Positions 1 through 4,245 of a stretch of DNA of 5,160 bases are shown piece by piece. The stretch is taken from NCBI GenBank assembly GCA_013696045.1, contig JACCZH010000353.1, positions 1-5,160 of the forward strand, read 5' to 3'. The notes under the pieces were generated by a model. That model made no database searches. It was given only the letters and a program-made list of their open reading frames with translations, and was not told where the DNA came from. The stretch's first letter is position 1; each line of letters opens with the position of its first letter. The translations under genes and the position numbers were made by a program. This DNA is from Chloroflexia bacterium. Its GTDB lineage: Bacteria > Chloroflexota > Chloroflexia > Thermomicrobiales > CFX8.

Positions 1-65
1 GGCCCGTGTATCTGAGCGTACACGTTTTGGAAGAGTGACTCGTCCGTATGACCTGGCTGGCGCAT
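1..65 (-). CDS. Partial CDS, N-terminus only, unknown product
   Basis: An ATG at 65-63 follows the stop codon of the SRPBCC gene after a single base. Its frame stays open for 21 full codons to the left edge. The N-terminus reads MRQPGHTDESLFQNVYAQIHG. An SD sequence AGGTGA (77-72) lies 6 nt upstream of the ATG, inside the end of the SRPBCC gene; this is what supports a real start. The 1-nt gap and shared strand make it the probable fourth gene of the methyltransferase-cupin-SRPBCC operon. Too little protein is visible to name a family. It could be a chance open frame, but SD, spacing and operon position together favour a gene. Confidence 0.55.
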   Translation of the reverse strand, partial: MRQPGHTDESLFQNVYAQIHG

Positions 66-66
66 C

Positions 67-498
67 TTATGTCACCTGTTCCGCCAGGGCTCTCATCCCC
101 CGCTCCAGTAACCCTTGAGCCGAGCGGCGAACCATGAGTTGATCAAAAACCCAGCCGCCGGGGCCGCCGGCCATTTCGTAGACGACCGTCCAGGTAAGGG
201 TCTGGCCGCTCAGTGTCACGTCGTGCCAGAGCACGTCATAGGGTGGGGAGATGGTGACGGATTCAAAGATGAAGCGCTCGAGCGGACGGTAGCCGGGCAC
301 CATGAACTCGCCACTATATGGGATACGACCAAGCAGGCCCTGCAACTGAAAGCCACTGGCGACACCGGCCGACGGATCGTGCAGCCGGACGTTCTGAAAT
401 AGCGGTGACCACTCCGGCCAGGCTTCGATTCCCATGAGCACTCGCCAGATCGCTTCGGGACTGGCATCGATCTCTATTGACGAGGCTATTTCCGGCAC
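67..498 (-). CDS. SRPBCC family protein (polyketide cyclase/dehydrase-like)
   Basis: A 143-residue protein with the pattern of the START/Bet v1-like SRPBCC fold (Polyketide_cyc2 type). It begins with a first strand, IASSIEIDASPEAIWRVL (residues 4-21), then the typical WPEWSPLF turn (28-35) and strands through WTVVYEM (103-109). A C-terminal helix from about residue 115 to 140 closes the ligand cavity. The family binds or transforms hydrophobic small molecules in the cytoplasm; no catalytic residue can be assigned here. The start is GTG at 498-496, chosen because it directly precedes the conserved first strand. No SD precedes it, so translation is probably coupled to the cupin gene, whose TAA ends 3 nt upstream. 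The two genes are in the same frame. Family assignment is confident; substrate is unknown. Confidence 0.88.
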   Translation of the reverse strand: MPEIASSIEIDASPEAIWRVLMGIEAWPEWSPLFQNVRLHDPSAGVASGFQLQGLLGRIPYSGEFMVPGYRPLERFIFESVTISPPYDVLWHDVTLSGQTLTWTVVYEMAGGPGGWVFDQLMVRRSAQGLLERGMRALAEQVT

Positions 499-501
499 AG
501 G

Positions 502-1155
502 TTAACTGGCAGCCGGGTCGGAGCAGGGCACGTTGCTCCAGACCGAGCGGAACGGCTTCACCGTCTGGTTTACAAGATCGTACTGCCTGCGCTGGACACA
601 GCCGGTGTCGTTGGCCAGTACATGGATCGATATCGTTGGTCCGTCCGCGTCCGAGCCGACGCTGTGGATATCGCGCGCACCGGGCAGGAGCGGGTAAAAG
701 TCGCCCTGTTCCAGCGTCTGTTGCTCCATCTGCTCCAGCACGGCATGGCCGGCGACGGAGCCGTCGTCGGTGCGGCGATAGTATGTTTCCAGTTGCCGGC
801 CGCGATACAGACCAACGAGACCCCAGGAGCCATGGTCGTGTACCGGTGTCGTTTTGCCGGATGGGATGACGAAGGCGAACAGGCACAACGCGGCGCCAGG
901 GTCTCGATAGAGCGCGTAGGCCGCGATGCCGCCGCCCATACCGGTCGTGTCGCCAGTCTGAGCGTACTCATTGGGCAACCAGCCATTGGCTTGCAGCAGC
1001 GTCTGGAACGCCGGTTTGAGCGCCTCAACCCGTTCGGCGTCATTCTGGATAGTCGAAGTCAGCCGCTTTGTTTCCTCAATCAGCGCGCGGACCTCGGGTA
1101 CATCCACAATAAAGCCGCTGGTTACTCCTGAGCGAACGGACTCTACCTCAGCCAT
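502..1155 (-). CDS. Cysteine dioxygenase-type cupin, putative non-heme iron thiol dioxygenase
   Basis: A 217-residue cupin of the cysteine dioxygenase (CDO) type. The metal site is visible: PVHDHGSWGLVGLYRG gives His106 and His108, followed by Glu123, and RDIHSV supplies a third ligand, His164, on the second cupin motif. In this family Fe(II) bound by three His activates O2 to oxidise a thiol such as cysteine or 3-mercaptopropionate to a sulfinate. That is family knowledge; the substrate here is inferred only broadly. The position five residues after the second His, which is the cross-linked Cys in mammalian CDO, is Leu113. About 75 residues of mostly helical sequence precede the barrel. The ATG at 1155 has a GAGGGG SD (1170-1165) 9 nt upstream. 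It lies 23 nt after the methyltransferase stop and 3 nt before the SRPBCC start, so it is almost certainly co-transcribed with both. Confidence 0.88.
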   Translation of the reverse strand: MAEVESVRSGVTSGFIVDVPEVRALIEETKRLTSTIQNDAERVEALKPAFQTLLQANGWLPNEYAQTGDTTGMGGGIAAYALYRDPGAALCLFAFVIPSGKTTPVHDHGSWGLVGLYRGRQLETYYRRTDDGSVAGHAVLEQMEQQTLEQGDFYPLLPGARDIHSVGSDADGPTISIHVLANDTGCVQRRQYDLVNQTVKPFRSVWSNVPCSDPAAS

Positions 1156-1178
1156 GATCTGTATCCCCTCGCTTCACG

Positions 1179-1814
1179 TCAGGCGACTTCATAGACAAAG
1201 GTCTGGTTGCGCACCTCGGGCTCGCCGAGTGGCAGCGACTGGAATGGCGCGGTCATCTCGACCAAGTGCCAGGCCCCGTCGCGCTCCAGCGCATCCTGCT
1301 TCTGTTTGAATCCTTGCTCCAGATACACATCGGCACGAACCGTGAAAATGAGATGCCCGCCCGGCTGGGTAATGCGCAGCAGTTCGTCAAACGACTCTGC
1401 TGGAGCGTGGCCGGCCGTGAACACGCCGGTTGCAATCGTAGCCGCAAAGGTGTCGTCCGCAAAGTCCAGCGGGTCGCCGAGCGCCATCTGGTGCAGCTCG
1501 TCGTAGATGTTCTTCTTGCGGGCCTGCTCGAGCATGCCCTGTGACAGGTCGATCGCCACCAGTTTGTCGAAGCCCAGCAGGTTCAGTGTTTCGCCCATAA
1601 TGCCGGTTCCTGCGCCTGCATCCAGCAACGGCGCGGCGTTCGGTTCGATATAGCGTCCGATGAAGCCGCTGGTCACGGCCGGGATCTTGTAGCCAAAGCT
1701 CATCAGGTCGCGATCGTAGTCCGCTGCCCAGGCATCATAACCTTCCGCCAGCTCCTCCCGGTTGCGTGCGTTATAGACTTTGTCGAGCCAAGCGGCATTA
1801 CTGGAAGTGGTCAA
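1179..1814 (-). CDS. Class I SAM-dependent methyltransferase, METTL27-like
   Basis: A 211-residue Rossmann-fold methyltransferase. Motif I is LLDAGAGTG (residues 63-71). The acidic residue that binds the SAM ribose is Asp89 in VAIDLS. Asp114 in GDPLDF is the adenine-side motif, TGVF (129-132) is motif IV, and PGG (151-153) precedes strand 5. The N-terminal YDAWAADYDRDLMSFGYKIP (26-45) resembles METTL27/WBSCR27-like proteins, probably small-molecule methyltransferases; the acceptor is unknown. The start is TTG at 1814-1812, decided by an AAGGGG SD (1826-1821) placed 6 nt upstream. An ATG five bases earlier (1819-1817) is out of frame and meets a stop after one codon. This is the first gene of the minus-strand operon with the cupin and SRPBCC genes. 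Confidence 0.9.
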   Translation of the reverse strand: MTTSSNAAWLDKVYNARNREELAEGYDAWAADYDRDLMSFGYKIPAVTSGFIGRYIEPNAAPLLDAGAGTGIMGETLNLLGFDKLVAIDLSQGMLEQARKKNIYDELHQMALGDPLDFADDTFAATIATGVFTAGHAPAESFDELLRITQPGGHLIFTVRADVYLEQGFKQKQDALERDGAWHLVEMTAPFQSLPLGEPEVRNQTFVYEVA

Positions 1815-1820
1815 AACATC

Positions 1821-1826
1821 CCCCTT
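1821..1826 (-). promoter_or_regulatory. Ribosome binding site fixing a TTG start
   Basis: The minus strand reads AAGGGG here, 6 nt before the TTG at 1814-1812. No in-frame ATG or GTG gives a better arrangement, so this site decides the methyltransferase start. Confidence 0.7.
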
Positions 1827-1839
1827 GTTGCGTTCTAGA

Positions 1840-1870
1840 GTTCGACTCCCGGCGAGCGGTGAGACCGAAC
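1840..1870. repeat. Imperfect dyad in the divergent intergenic region
   Basis: GTTCG (1840-1844) pairs with CGAAC (1866-1870), and CTCCCG (1846-1851) pairs with CGG (1857-1859) and GAG (1861-1863) around a 5-nt loop, with small bulges. This gives about 11 base pairs. It lies between the divergent methyltransferase and PPOX genes. It could be an operator dyad or a hairpin in the 5' leader of the minus-strand operon. No convincing -10/-35 pair was found in the 144-nt region, so the regulatory role is inference. Confidence 0.4.
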
Positions 1871-1886
1871 GATGACGTCGGATATT

Positions 1887-1895
1887 ACCTCCTTA
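1887..1895 (-). other. Near-perfect SD sequence without a start codon
   Basis: The minus strand reads TAAGGAGGT, a 9-base match to the anti-SD complement, but no ATG, GTG or TTG occurs within the next 20 bases. It lies about 73 nt upstream of the methyltransferase start. It may be coincidental, a remnant of a lost small gene, or a ribosome-standby or regulatory site in the leader. Confidence 0.4.
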
Positions 1896-1958
1896 CCTTA
1901 ACAGTCCCGGGAAAATGCCGCAGACGGACCGAATCGCTACCTTATGGAAGGACAAAGG

Positions 1959-2375
1959 ATGATCGACACAAGCACCGAGTTCGGTCAGCGGGTGCAACGT
2001 CGCCTGAACGATGAGATTATCGGCTGGTTAACGACTGTTACTCTTGGTGGACAACCGCAATCCGTGCCGATCTGGTTCCTCTGGCAAGCGGATGAGACAC
2101 TGCTCATCTTTAGCAAAGCGGATGCCCCGAAGCTGCGCCACATCAGGAACAACCCGCACGTCTCCTTCAACCTCGATTCCGACCGCCGGGGAGGTGACAT
2201 CATTCGCCTGGAGGGCGCGGCAGAGATTGTCGGCACGCTGGTCGCGACCGAAGTGCCCGATTTTATTGAGAAGTATCGCGATGGCTTCAAGAGGATCGGT
2301 ATGACTCCCGATGAGTTCGCCGCGACGTATTCGGTAGCGGTGAAGATGAAGCGGGCCAAGGTACGCGGGCATTAG
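1959..2375 (+). CDS. Rv3369-type PPOX/F420-dependent split-barrel protein
   Basis: A 138-residue split beta-barrel protein of the pyridoxamine-phosphate-oxidase-like superfamily, close to the actinobacterial Rv3369-type family of probable F420-dependent enzymes. Diagnostic stretches in order are the IIGWLTTVTLGGQPQSVPIW strand pair (residues 20-39), FSKADAPKLRHIRNNPHVSF (51-70, cofactor phosphate side), GGDIIRLEGAAEIV (78-91), a helix around EKYRDGFKRIGMTPDEFAATYSVAV and the terminal VRGH. Members bind F420 or FMN in a dimer interface and carry out reductive or oxidative chemistry on small molecules. Which cofactor is used cannot be told here. The ATG at 1959 is preferred over the one at 1944 because GGAAGGA (1946-1952) sits 6 nt before it; the 1944 start has no SD. 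The gene is divergent from the methyltransferase operon and convergent with the second methyltransferase. Confidence 0.9.
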   Translation: MIDTSTEFGQRVQRRLNDEIIGWLTTVTLGGQPQSVPIWFLWQADETLLIFSKADAPKLRHIRNNPHVSFNLDSDRRGGDIIRLEGAAEIVGTLVATEVPDFIEKYRDGFKRIGMTPDEFAATYSVAVKMKRAKVRGH

Positions 2376-2416
2376 AGCCGTGTCTGAGTACTGAGCTGGT
2401 CTACGCATAGGTATTG

Positions 2417-2429
2417 GGACGTTATGTCC
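2417..2429. repeat. Small hairpin downstream of the PPOX gene
   Basis: GGAC (2417-2420) and GTCC (2426-2429) can form a short stem with a 5-nt loop, 42 nt after the stop codon. There is no following T-run, so a terminator role is weakly supported. Confidence 0.25.
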
Positions 2430-2444
2430 ATATGGCGTAATGAA

Positions 2445-2537
2445 ATGCGTAACTCGTCGAATCGGTAACCGGCAGGCAACCGGGAGATGACAATCCAGAA
2501 GCACGTTTCCTTATTGTCGATTCGACGAGTTCAGCAT
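2445..2537. repeat. Long inverted repeat between convergent genes
   Basis: The left arm 2445-2464 and right arm 2518-2537 are reverse complements at 18 of 20 positions. The inner 14 bases (AACTCGTCGAATCG at 2451-2464, its complement at 2518-2531) match perfectly. The 53-nt spacer contains the direct repeat AACCGG (2467-2472 and 2478-2483). It also holds GACAAT at 2489-2494, complementary to ATTGTC at 2513-2518. The element fills the gap between the PPOX gene (plus) and the second methyltransferase (minus), where a bidirectional terminator would be expected. Neither side has a proper U-tract, although TTTCATT follows on the minus strand. A small non-autonomous palindromic element is an alternative; no target-site duplication is obvious. 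Confidence 0.75.
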
Positions 2538-2585
2538 CTTGCTCCGCGGTATCGGAAAACACGCGTCCATCGCGGGTCGTCTCAA

Positions 2586-3338
2586 TCAATGAAGGGACGG
2601 CTGGCAGATCGAGATGACCTCTGGCTGGTCATCGCCTAGCGGTCCCTTGTGCCAATCACCGTACTGTTGGACGATCGAGAATCCATGCTCGCGCAGCATA
2701 CTGTTCAAGTTCTCGACGGATACGTAGCGCAGGGCAAACGTTGACCGTTCGTGCTCGCCAGTCTCTTGGACGACCCGCTCCTCAGTGAGGCGTTCTATCC
2801 CGCTATCGGGATCGTAGTGCGAGCCAATCAGGACATCGACCAGGTGTCCCTGCTGATCCTGAAAGCTATGCCAGAGTGTTGGTTCCTCGGAGCCGCCGAA
2901 GGTCTTTGCGGCGAAGTTGCGCGTTTCAAACGCGAGATAGCCGTCGTCCAGCAGGTGCTCGCGGGTGCGGTCGAAGAAGTCGCCAATATCCCCGTCGGTC
3001 ATCATGTGCTGGAATCCGTGGCTGGTCATGGTGATCAGCCGGAATCTGCGTCCCAACTGCATGGTGCGAACATCGCCCAGCAGCCATTCGACGTTCAAAC
3101 CGTCTGATAAGTGCTGGGCGTGCCCCAGCATCTGCGGCGAGAGATCGAGGCCGGTGACGTCCAGGCCGTCCGCGGCAAATGCGCGTGTCAGGCGGCCGGT
3201 CCCACAACCGGCGTCAAGGATCGGACCACCGATCTGCTGCACGAGCTCCAGATAGAAGTCATCATCGGCAGCCCAGGTGTTCTCGGCGTCATACTCCTCG
3301 GGGTTCGTGTATTCCGAGAGATTTTCGTCCGTTGACAT
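2586..3338 (-). CDS. Class I SAM-dependent methyltransferase
   Basis: A 250-residue cytoplasmic methyltransferase with a complete SAM-binding core. Motif I is ILDAGCGTG (residues 40-48), the ribose-binding acid is Asp65 in VTGLDLS, and the adenine-side acid is Asp89 in LLGDVRTM. The motif IV region is TSHGFQHM (105-112), and LLDDGYLAFETRNF (129-142) forms the post-IV strand. The C-terminal half (about 150-250) is a beta-rich cap ending in YGDWHKGPLGDDQPEVISIC, typical of small-molecule methyltransferases of the methyltransferase 11/25 type. The acceptor cannot be inferred. The start at 3338 is chosen because a perfect AGGAGG (3353-3348) lies 9 nt upstream. An in-frame ATG at 3410 would add 24 residues unlike the family. 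It appears to be transcribed alone: the next minus-strand gene upstream ends 300 nt away behind a hairpin. Confidence 0.92.
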   Translation of the reverse strand: MSTDENLSEYTNPEEYDAENTWAADDDFYLELVQQIGGPILDAGCGTGRLTRAFAADGLDVTGLDLSPQMLGHAQHLSDGLNVEWLLGDVRTMQLGRRFRLITMTSHGFQHMMTDGDIGDFFDRTREHLLDDGYLAFETRNFAAKTFGGSEEPTLWHSFQDQQGHLVDVLIGSHYDPDSGIERLTEERVVQETGEHERSTFALRYVSVENLNSMLREHGFSIVQQYGDWHKGPLGDDQPEVISICQPSLH

Positions 3339-3347
3339 ATAGAGTTT

Positions 3348-3353
3348 CCTCCT
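3348..3353 (-). promoter_or_regulatory. Perfect AGGAGG ribosome binding site
   Basis: The minus strand reads AGGAGG, 9 nt before the ATG at 3338-3336. It argues against the longer reading from 3410 and fixes the N-terminus of the second methyltransferase. Confidence 0.8.
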
Positions 3354-3498
3354 GCAGGCGCTGGCGCATGGCGTAACTTGCGAAACAGACACATGCCCGG
3401 CATCTGCCATCTCAGCCGTTGCGACTTGATCATAAAATCATCCTGCTTGATCCGATAAACAGAATCCTAAGGCGCCCTCTTCAGTGCCGATTTGACAC

Positions 3499-3528
3499 AT
3501 TAGACTCCCTATTTGCACTGTTGCGCAA
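3499..3528 (-). promoter_or_regulatory. Candidate sigma-70-type promoter for the second methyltransferase
   Basis: On the minus strand TTGCGC (3528-3523) is followed after 18 nt by TCTAAT (3504-3499), a five-of-six match to TATAAT. The -35 overlaps the perfect 8-bp palindrome TTGCGCAA (3521-3528), a possible operator. It would give a leader of about 150 nt. Only base matching supports it; a less GC-rich stretch around 3420-3535 is consistent with a promoter region. Confidence 0.35.
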
Positions 3529-3556
3529 TAAGAACGCACCTCTGAGCGGGCAAACG

Positions 3557-3602
3557 TAGAACCGCCGGCCCGTGAAACGTATCACTGCTGCCGGCGGTTC
3601 TA
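3557..3602. terminator. Terminator-like hairpin, 13-bp perfect stem
   Basis: TAGAACCGCCGGC (3557-3569) is perfectly complementary to 3590-3602. Inside, GTGA (3572-3575) pairs with TCAC (3582-3585) around a 6-nt loop. It lies 39 nt downstream of the stop of the small minus-strand gene and upstream of the promoter region of the second methyltransferase, the expected place for a terminator separating the two. The tails are only moderately T-rich (minus CGTTTG; plus TTCTTG). It is therefore a probable factor-independent or mixed terminator, possibly bidirectional. Confidence 0.6.
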
Positions 3603-3641
3603 TTCTTGATGGTTCATGTAACCTGACGTTTCATGCCCTTG

Positions 3642-3866
3642 TTAGCGCGATGTTGCCTCGTCCTTGCGCTGCTTTTGACGGGCTTCGCGTAGCATCTTGG
3701 CACGCTCGACGATAGCGCGAGCCTGCTCTGGCGTCATCGAGTCGCCAGTATCGTTCATTTTGGCAATGCTTGAAGGGCTGGTGACCGTCGGAGAAACGAC
3801 GACCTTGCGAATGACGACCTGTCCGTCGTGGGCATCAACATGATGCCGGAGCCAATTTCGGGCCAC
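3642..3866 (-). CDS. Small basic protein of unknown function
   Basis: A 74-residue protein that I do not recognise. The start chosen is GTG at 3866-3864 because AGGAGG (3877-3872) lies 5 nt upstream. A longer reading from another GTG at 3923 adds a low-complexity Gln/Arg-rich leader with no SD. The N-terminal part (ARNWLRHHVDAHDGQVVIRK, residues 2-21) looks like a beta hairpin. A Ser/Thr/Pro-rich linker follows (about 25-35). The C-terminal third (MTPEQARAIVERAKMLREAR, 44-63, then a Lys/Arg-rich tail) is a clear amphipathic, highly charged helix. There is no signal peptide, membrane segment or metal motif. It stands alone, between an intrinsic terminator upstream and a hairpin downstream. A nucleic-acid-binding or regulatory role would fit the charge but is only a guess. 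Confidence 0.6.
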   Translation of the reverse strand: MARNWLRHHVDAHDGQVVIRKVVVSPTVTSPSSIAKMNDTGDSMTPEQARAIVERAKMLREARQKQRKDEATSR

Positions 3867-3871
3867 GTCCG

Positions 3872-3877
3872 CCTCCT
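3872..3877 (-). promoter_or_regulatory. AGGAGG ribosome binding site before a GTG start
   Basis: The minus strand reads AGGAGG, 5 nt before the GTG at 3866. It is the main evidence both that the small gene is real and that its start is here rather than at 3923. Confidence 0.65.
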
Positions 3878-3935
3878 GCTCTGTTCGTTGTTGCCGCTGC
3901 CGGCATGTCAAAACACCAGTCACCCGGCGCCGAAC

Positions 3936-3959
3936 AAAAACCCCCGGTGTCCCGGAGGT
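3936..3959 (-). terminator. Intrinsic (rho-independent) terminator
   Basis: On the minus strand ACCTCCGG (3959-3952) pairs with CCGGGGGT (3947-3940) around a GACA tetraloop. The stem is 8 bp including one G-T wobble. It is followed directly by a T-run whose first five bases (3940-3936) are TTTTT, then GTT. This is the best terminator in the window. It lies 287 nt below the DUF5996 stop and about 70 nt above the small gene, so it ends either the DUF5996 transcript, a separate small RNA, or an attenuated leader of the small gene. Confidence 0.75.
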
Positions 3960-4245
3960 CAGGAAGCAATACGGTCCAGGGTTAGTCTCTCTGGAACGGC
4001 GCTATCCAGTCCACCCAGTCCACCGGCCAGGTTCCCCTGCCGGCTCGGATGTTGCCTTGGTAGAACTACCGTCCAAGAAACAAACCTCCACGAGAATCGA
4101 AACACCGGCTCACCTGAACCAGGCGCTCGTTTATCAAAGAAACGCAAGCGTGCATAAAGCACTCGTCTCTCCCGAGCCTCATAATTCTACAGTTTCCATG
4201 ATATCCGGGCAAGCTGTCCACAAGACGCACCGCCCGGCAGCGTGG
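3960..4245 (-). other. Gene-free structured stretch, candidate ncRNA or long 3' UTR
   Basis: No open frame here has an SD or recognisable protein. On the minus strand it carries several hairpins before the intrinsic terminator. CCGGGC/GCCCGG (4237-4232 with 4210-4205) lies 8 nt after the DUF5996 stop. CTCG/CGAG encloses GGAGAGA near 4176-4162. A GGTA/TACC stem lies around 4077-4056. An 8-bp stem with one bulged G closes a GGAA (GNRA-type) tetraloop at 4043-4023. CCAG/CTGG lies around 3998-3972. A GC-rich sequence yields some hairpins by chance, so RNA function is inference. No known riboswitch, SRP, tmRNA, RNase P or tRNA consensus was matched. Confidence 0.35.
4006..4023. repeat. Tandem 9-bp repeat, two copies
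   Basis: CCAGTCCAC occurs twice without a gap (4006-4014 and 4015-4023) in the gene-free stretch, next to the GGAA-tetraloop hairpin. It may be a small slippage duplication. Confidence 0.7.

Noticed and set aside
477..1131. Plus-strand open frames opposite the cupin gene
   Set aside because: They are antisense shadows of a gene with clear family motifs, and have no ribosome binding sites.
3339..3410. Start of the second methyltransferase at the ATG at 3410
   Set aside because: The perfect AGGAGG is correctly placed only for the ATG at 3338, and the extra 24 residues look like translated leader.
3188..3433. Minus-strand open frame from 3433 with a weak SD, possible overlapping leader gene
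   Set aside because: Most of it lies out of frame within the methyltransferase gene, and its composition is that of a shadow frame rich in Arg, Pro and Ser.
3492..3497. TTGACA on the plus strand
   Set aside because: No -10-like hexamer at the right distance and no plus-strand gene downstream.
3906..3911. Perfect TTGACA on the minus strand as a -35 for the small basic gene
   Set aside because: No acceptable -10 lies 16-18 nt away, and the implied transcription start would fall in the AGGAGG ribosome binding site.
3951..3975. Resemblance of GGTCAGGAAGCA to the conserved tip of bacterial SRP RNA
   Set aside because: The tetraloop and the paired strands of helix 8 are missing, and the segment overlaps the stem of the opposite-strand terminator.
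3828..4157. Plus-strand open frame of 109 codons in and beside the gene-free stretch
   Set aside because: No SD, Pro/Ser/Arg-rich shadow-like composition, and it overlaps the better supported small minus-strand gene and terminator.
3980..4178. Two AGAGAC-containing segments on the minus strand, reminiscent of tandem glycine riboswitch aptamers
   Set aside because: The other conserved elements, such as a CGCCGAAGG-type block after each, are absent.
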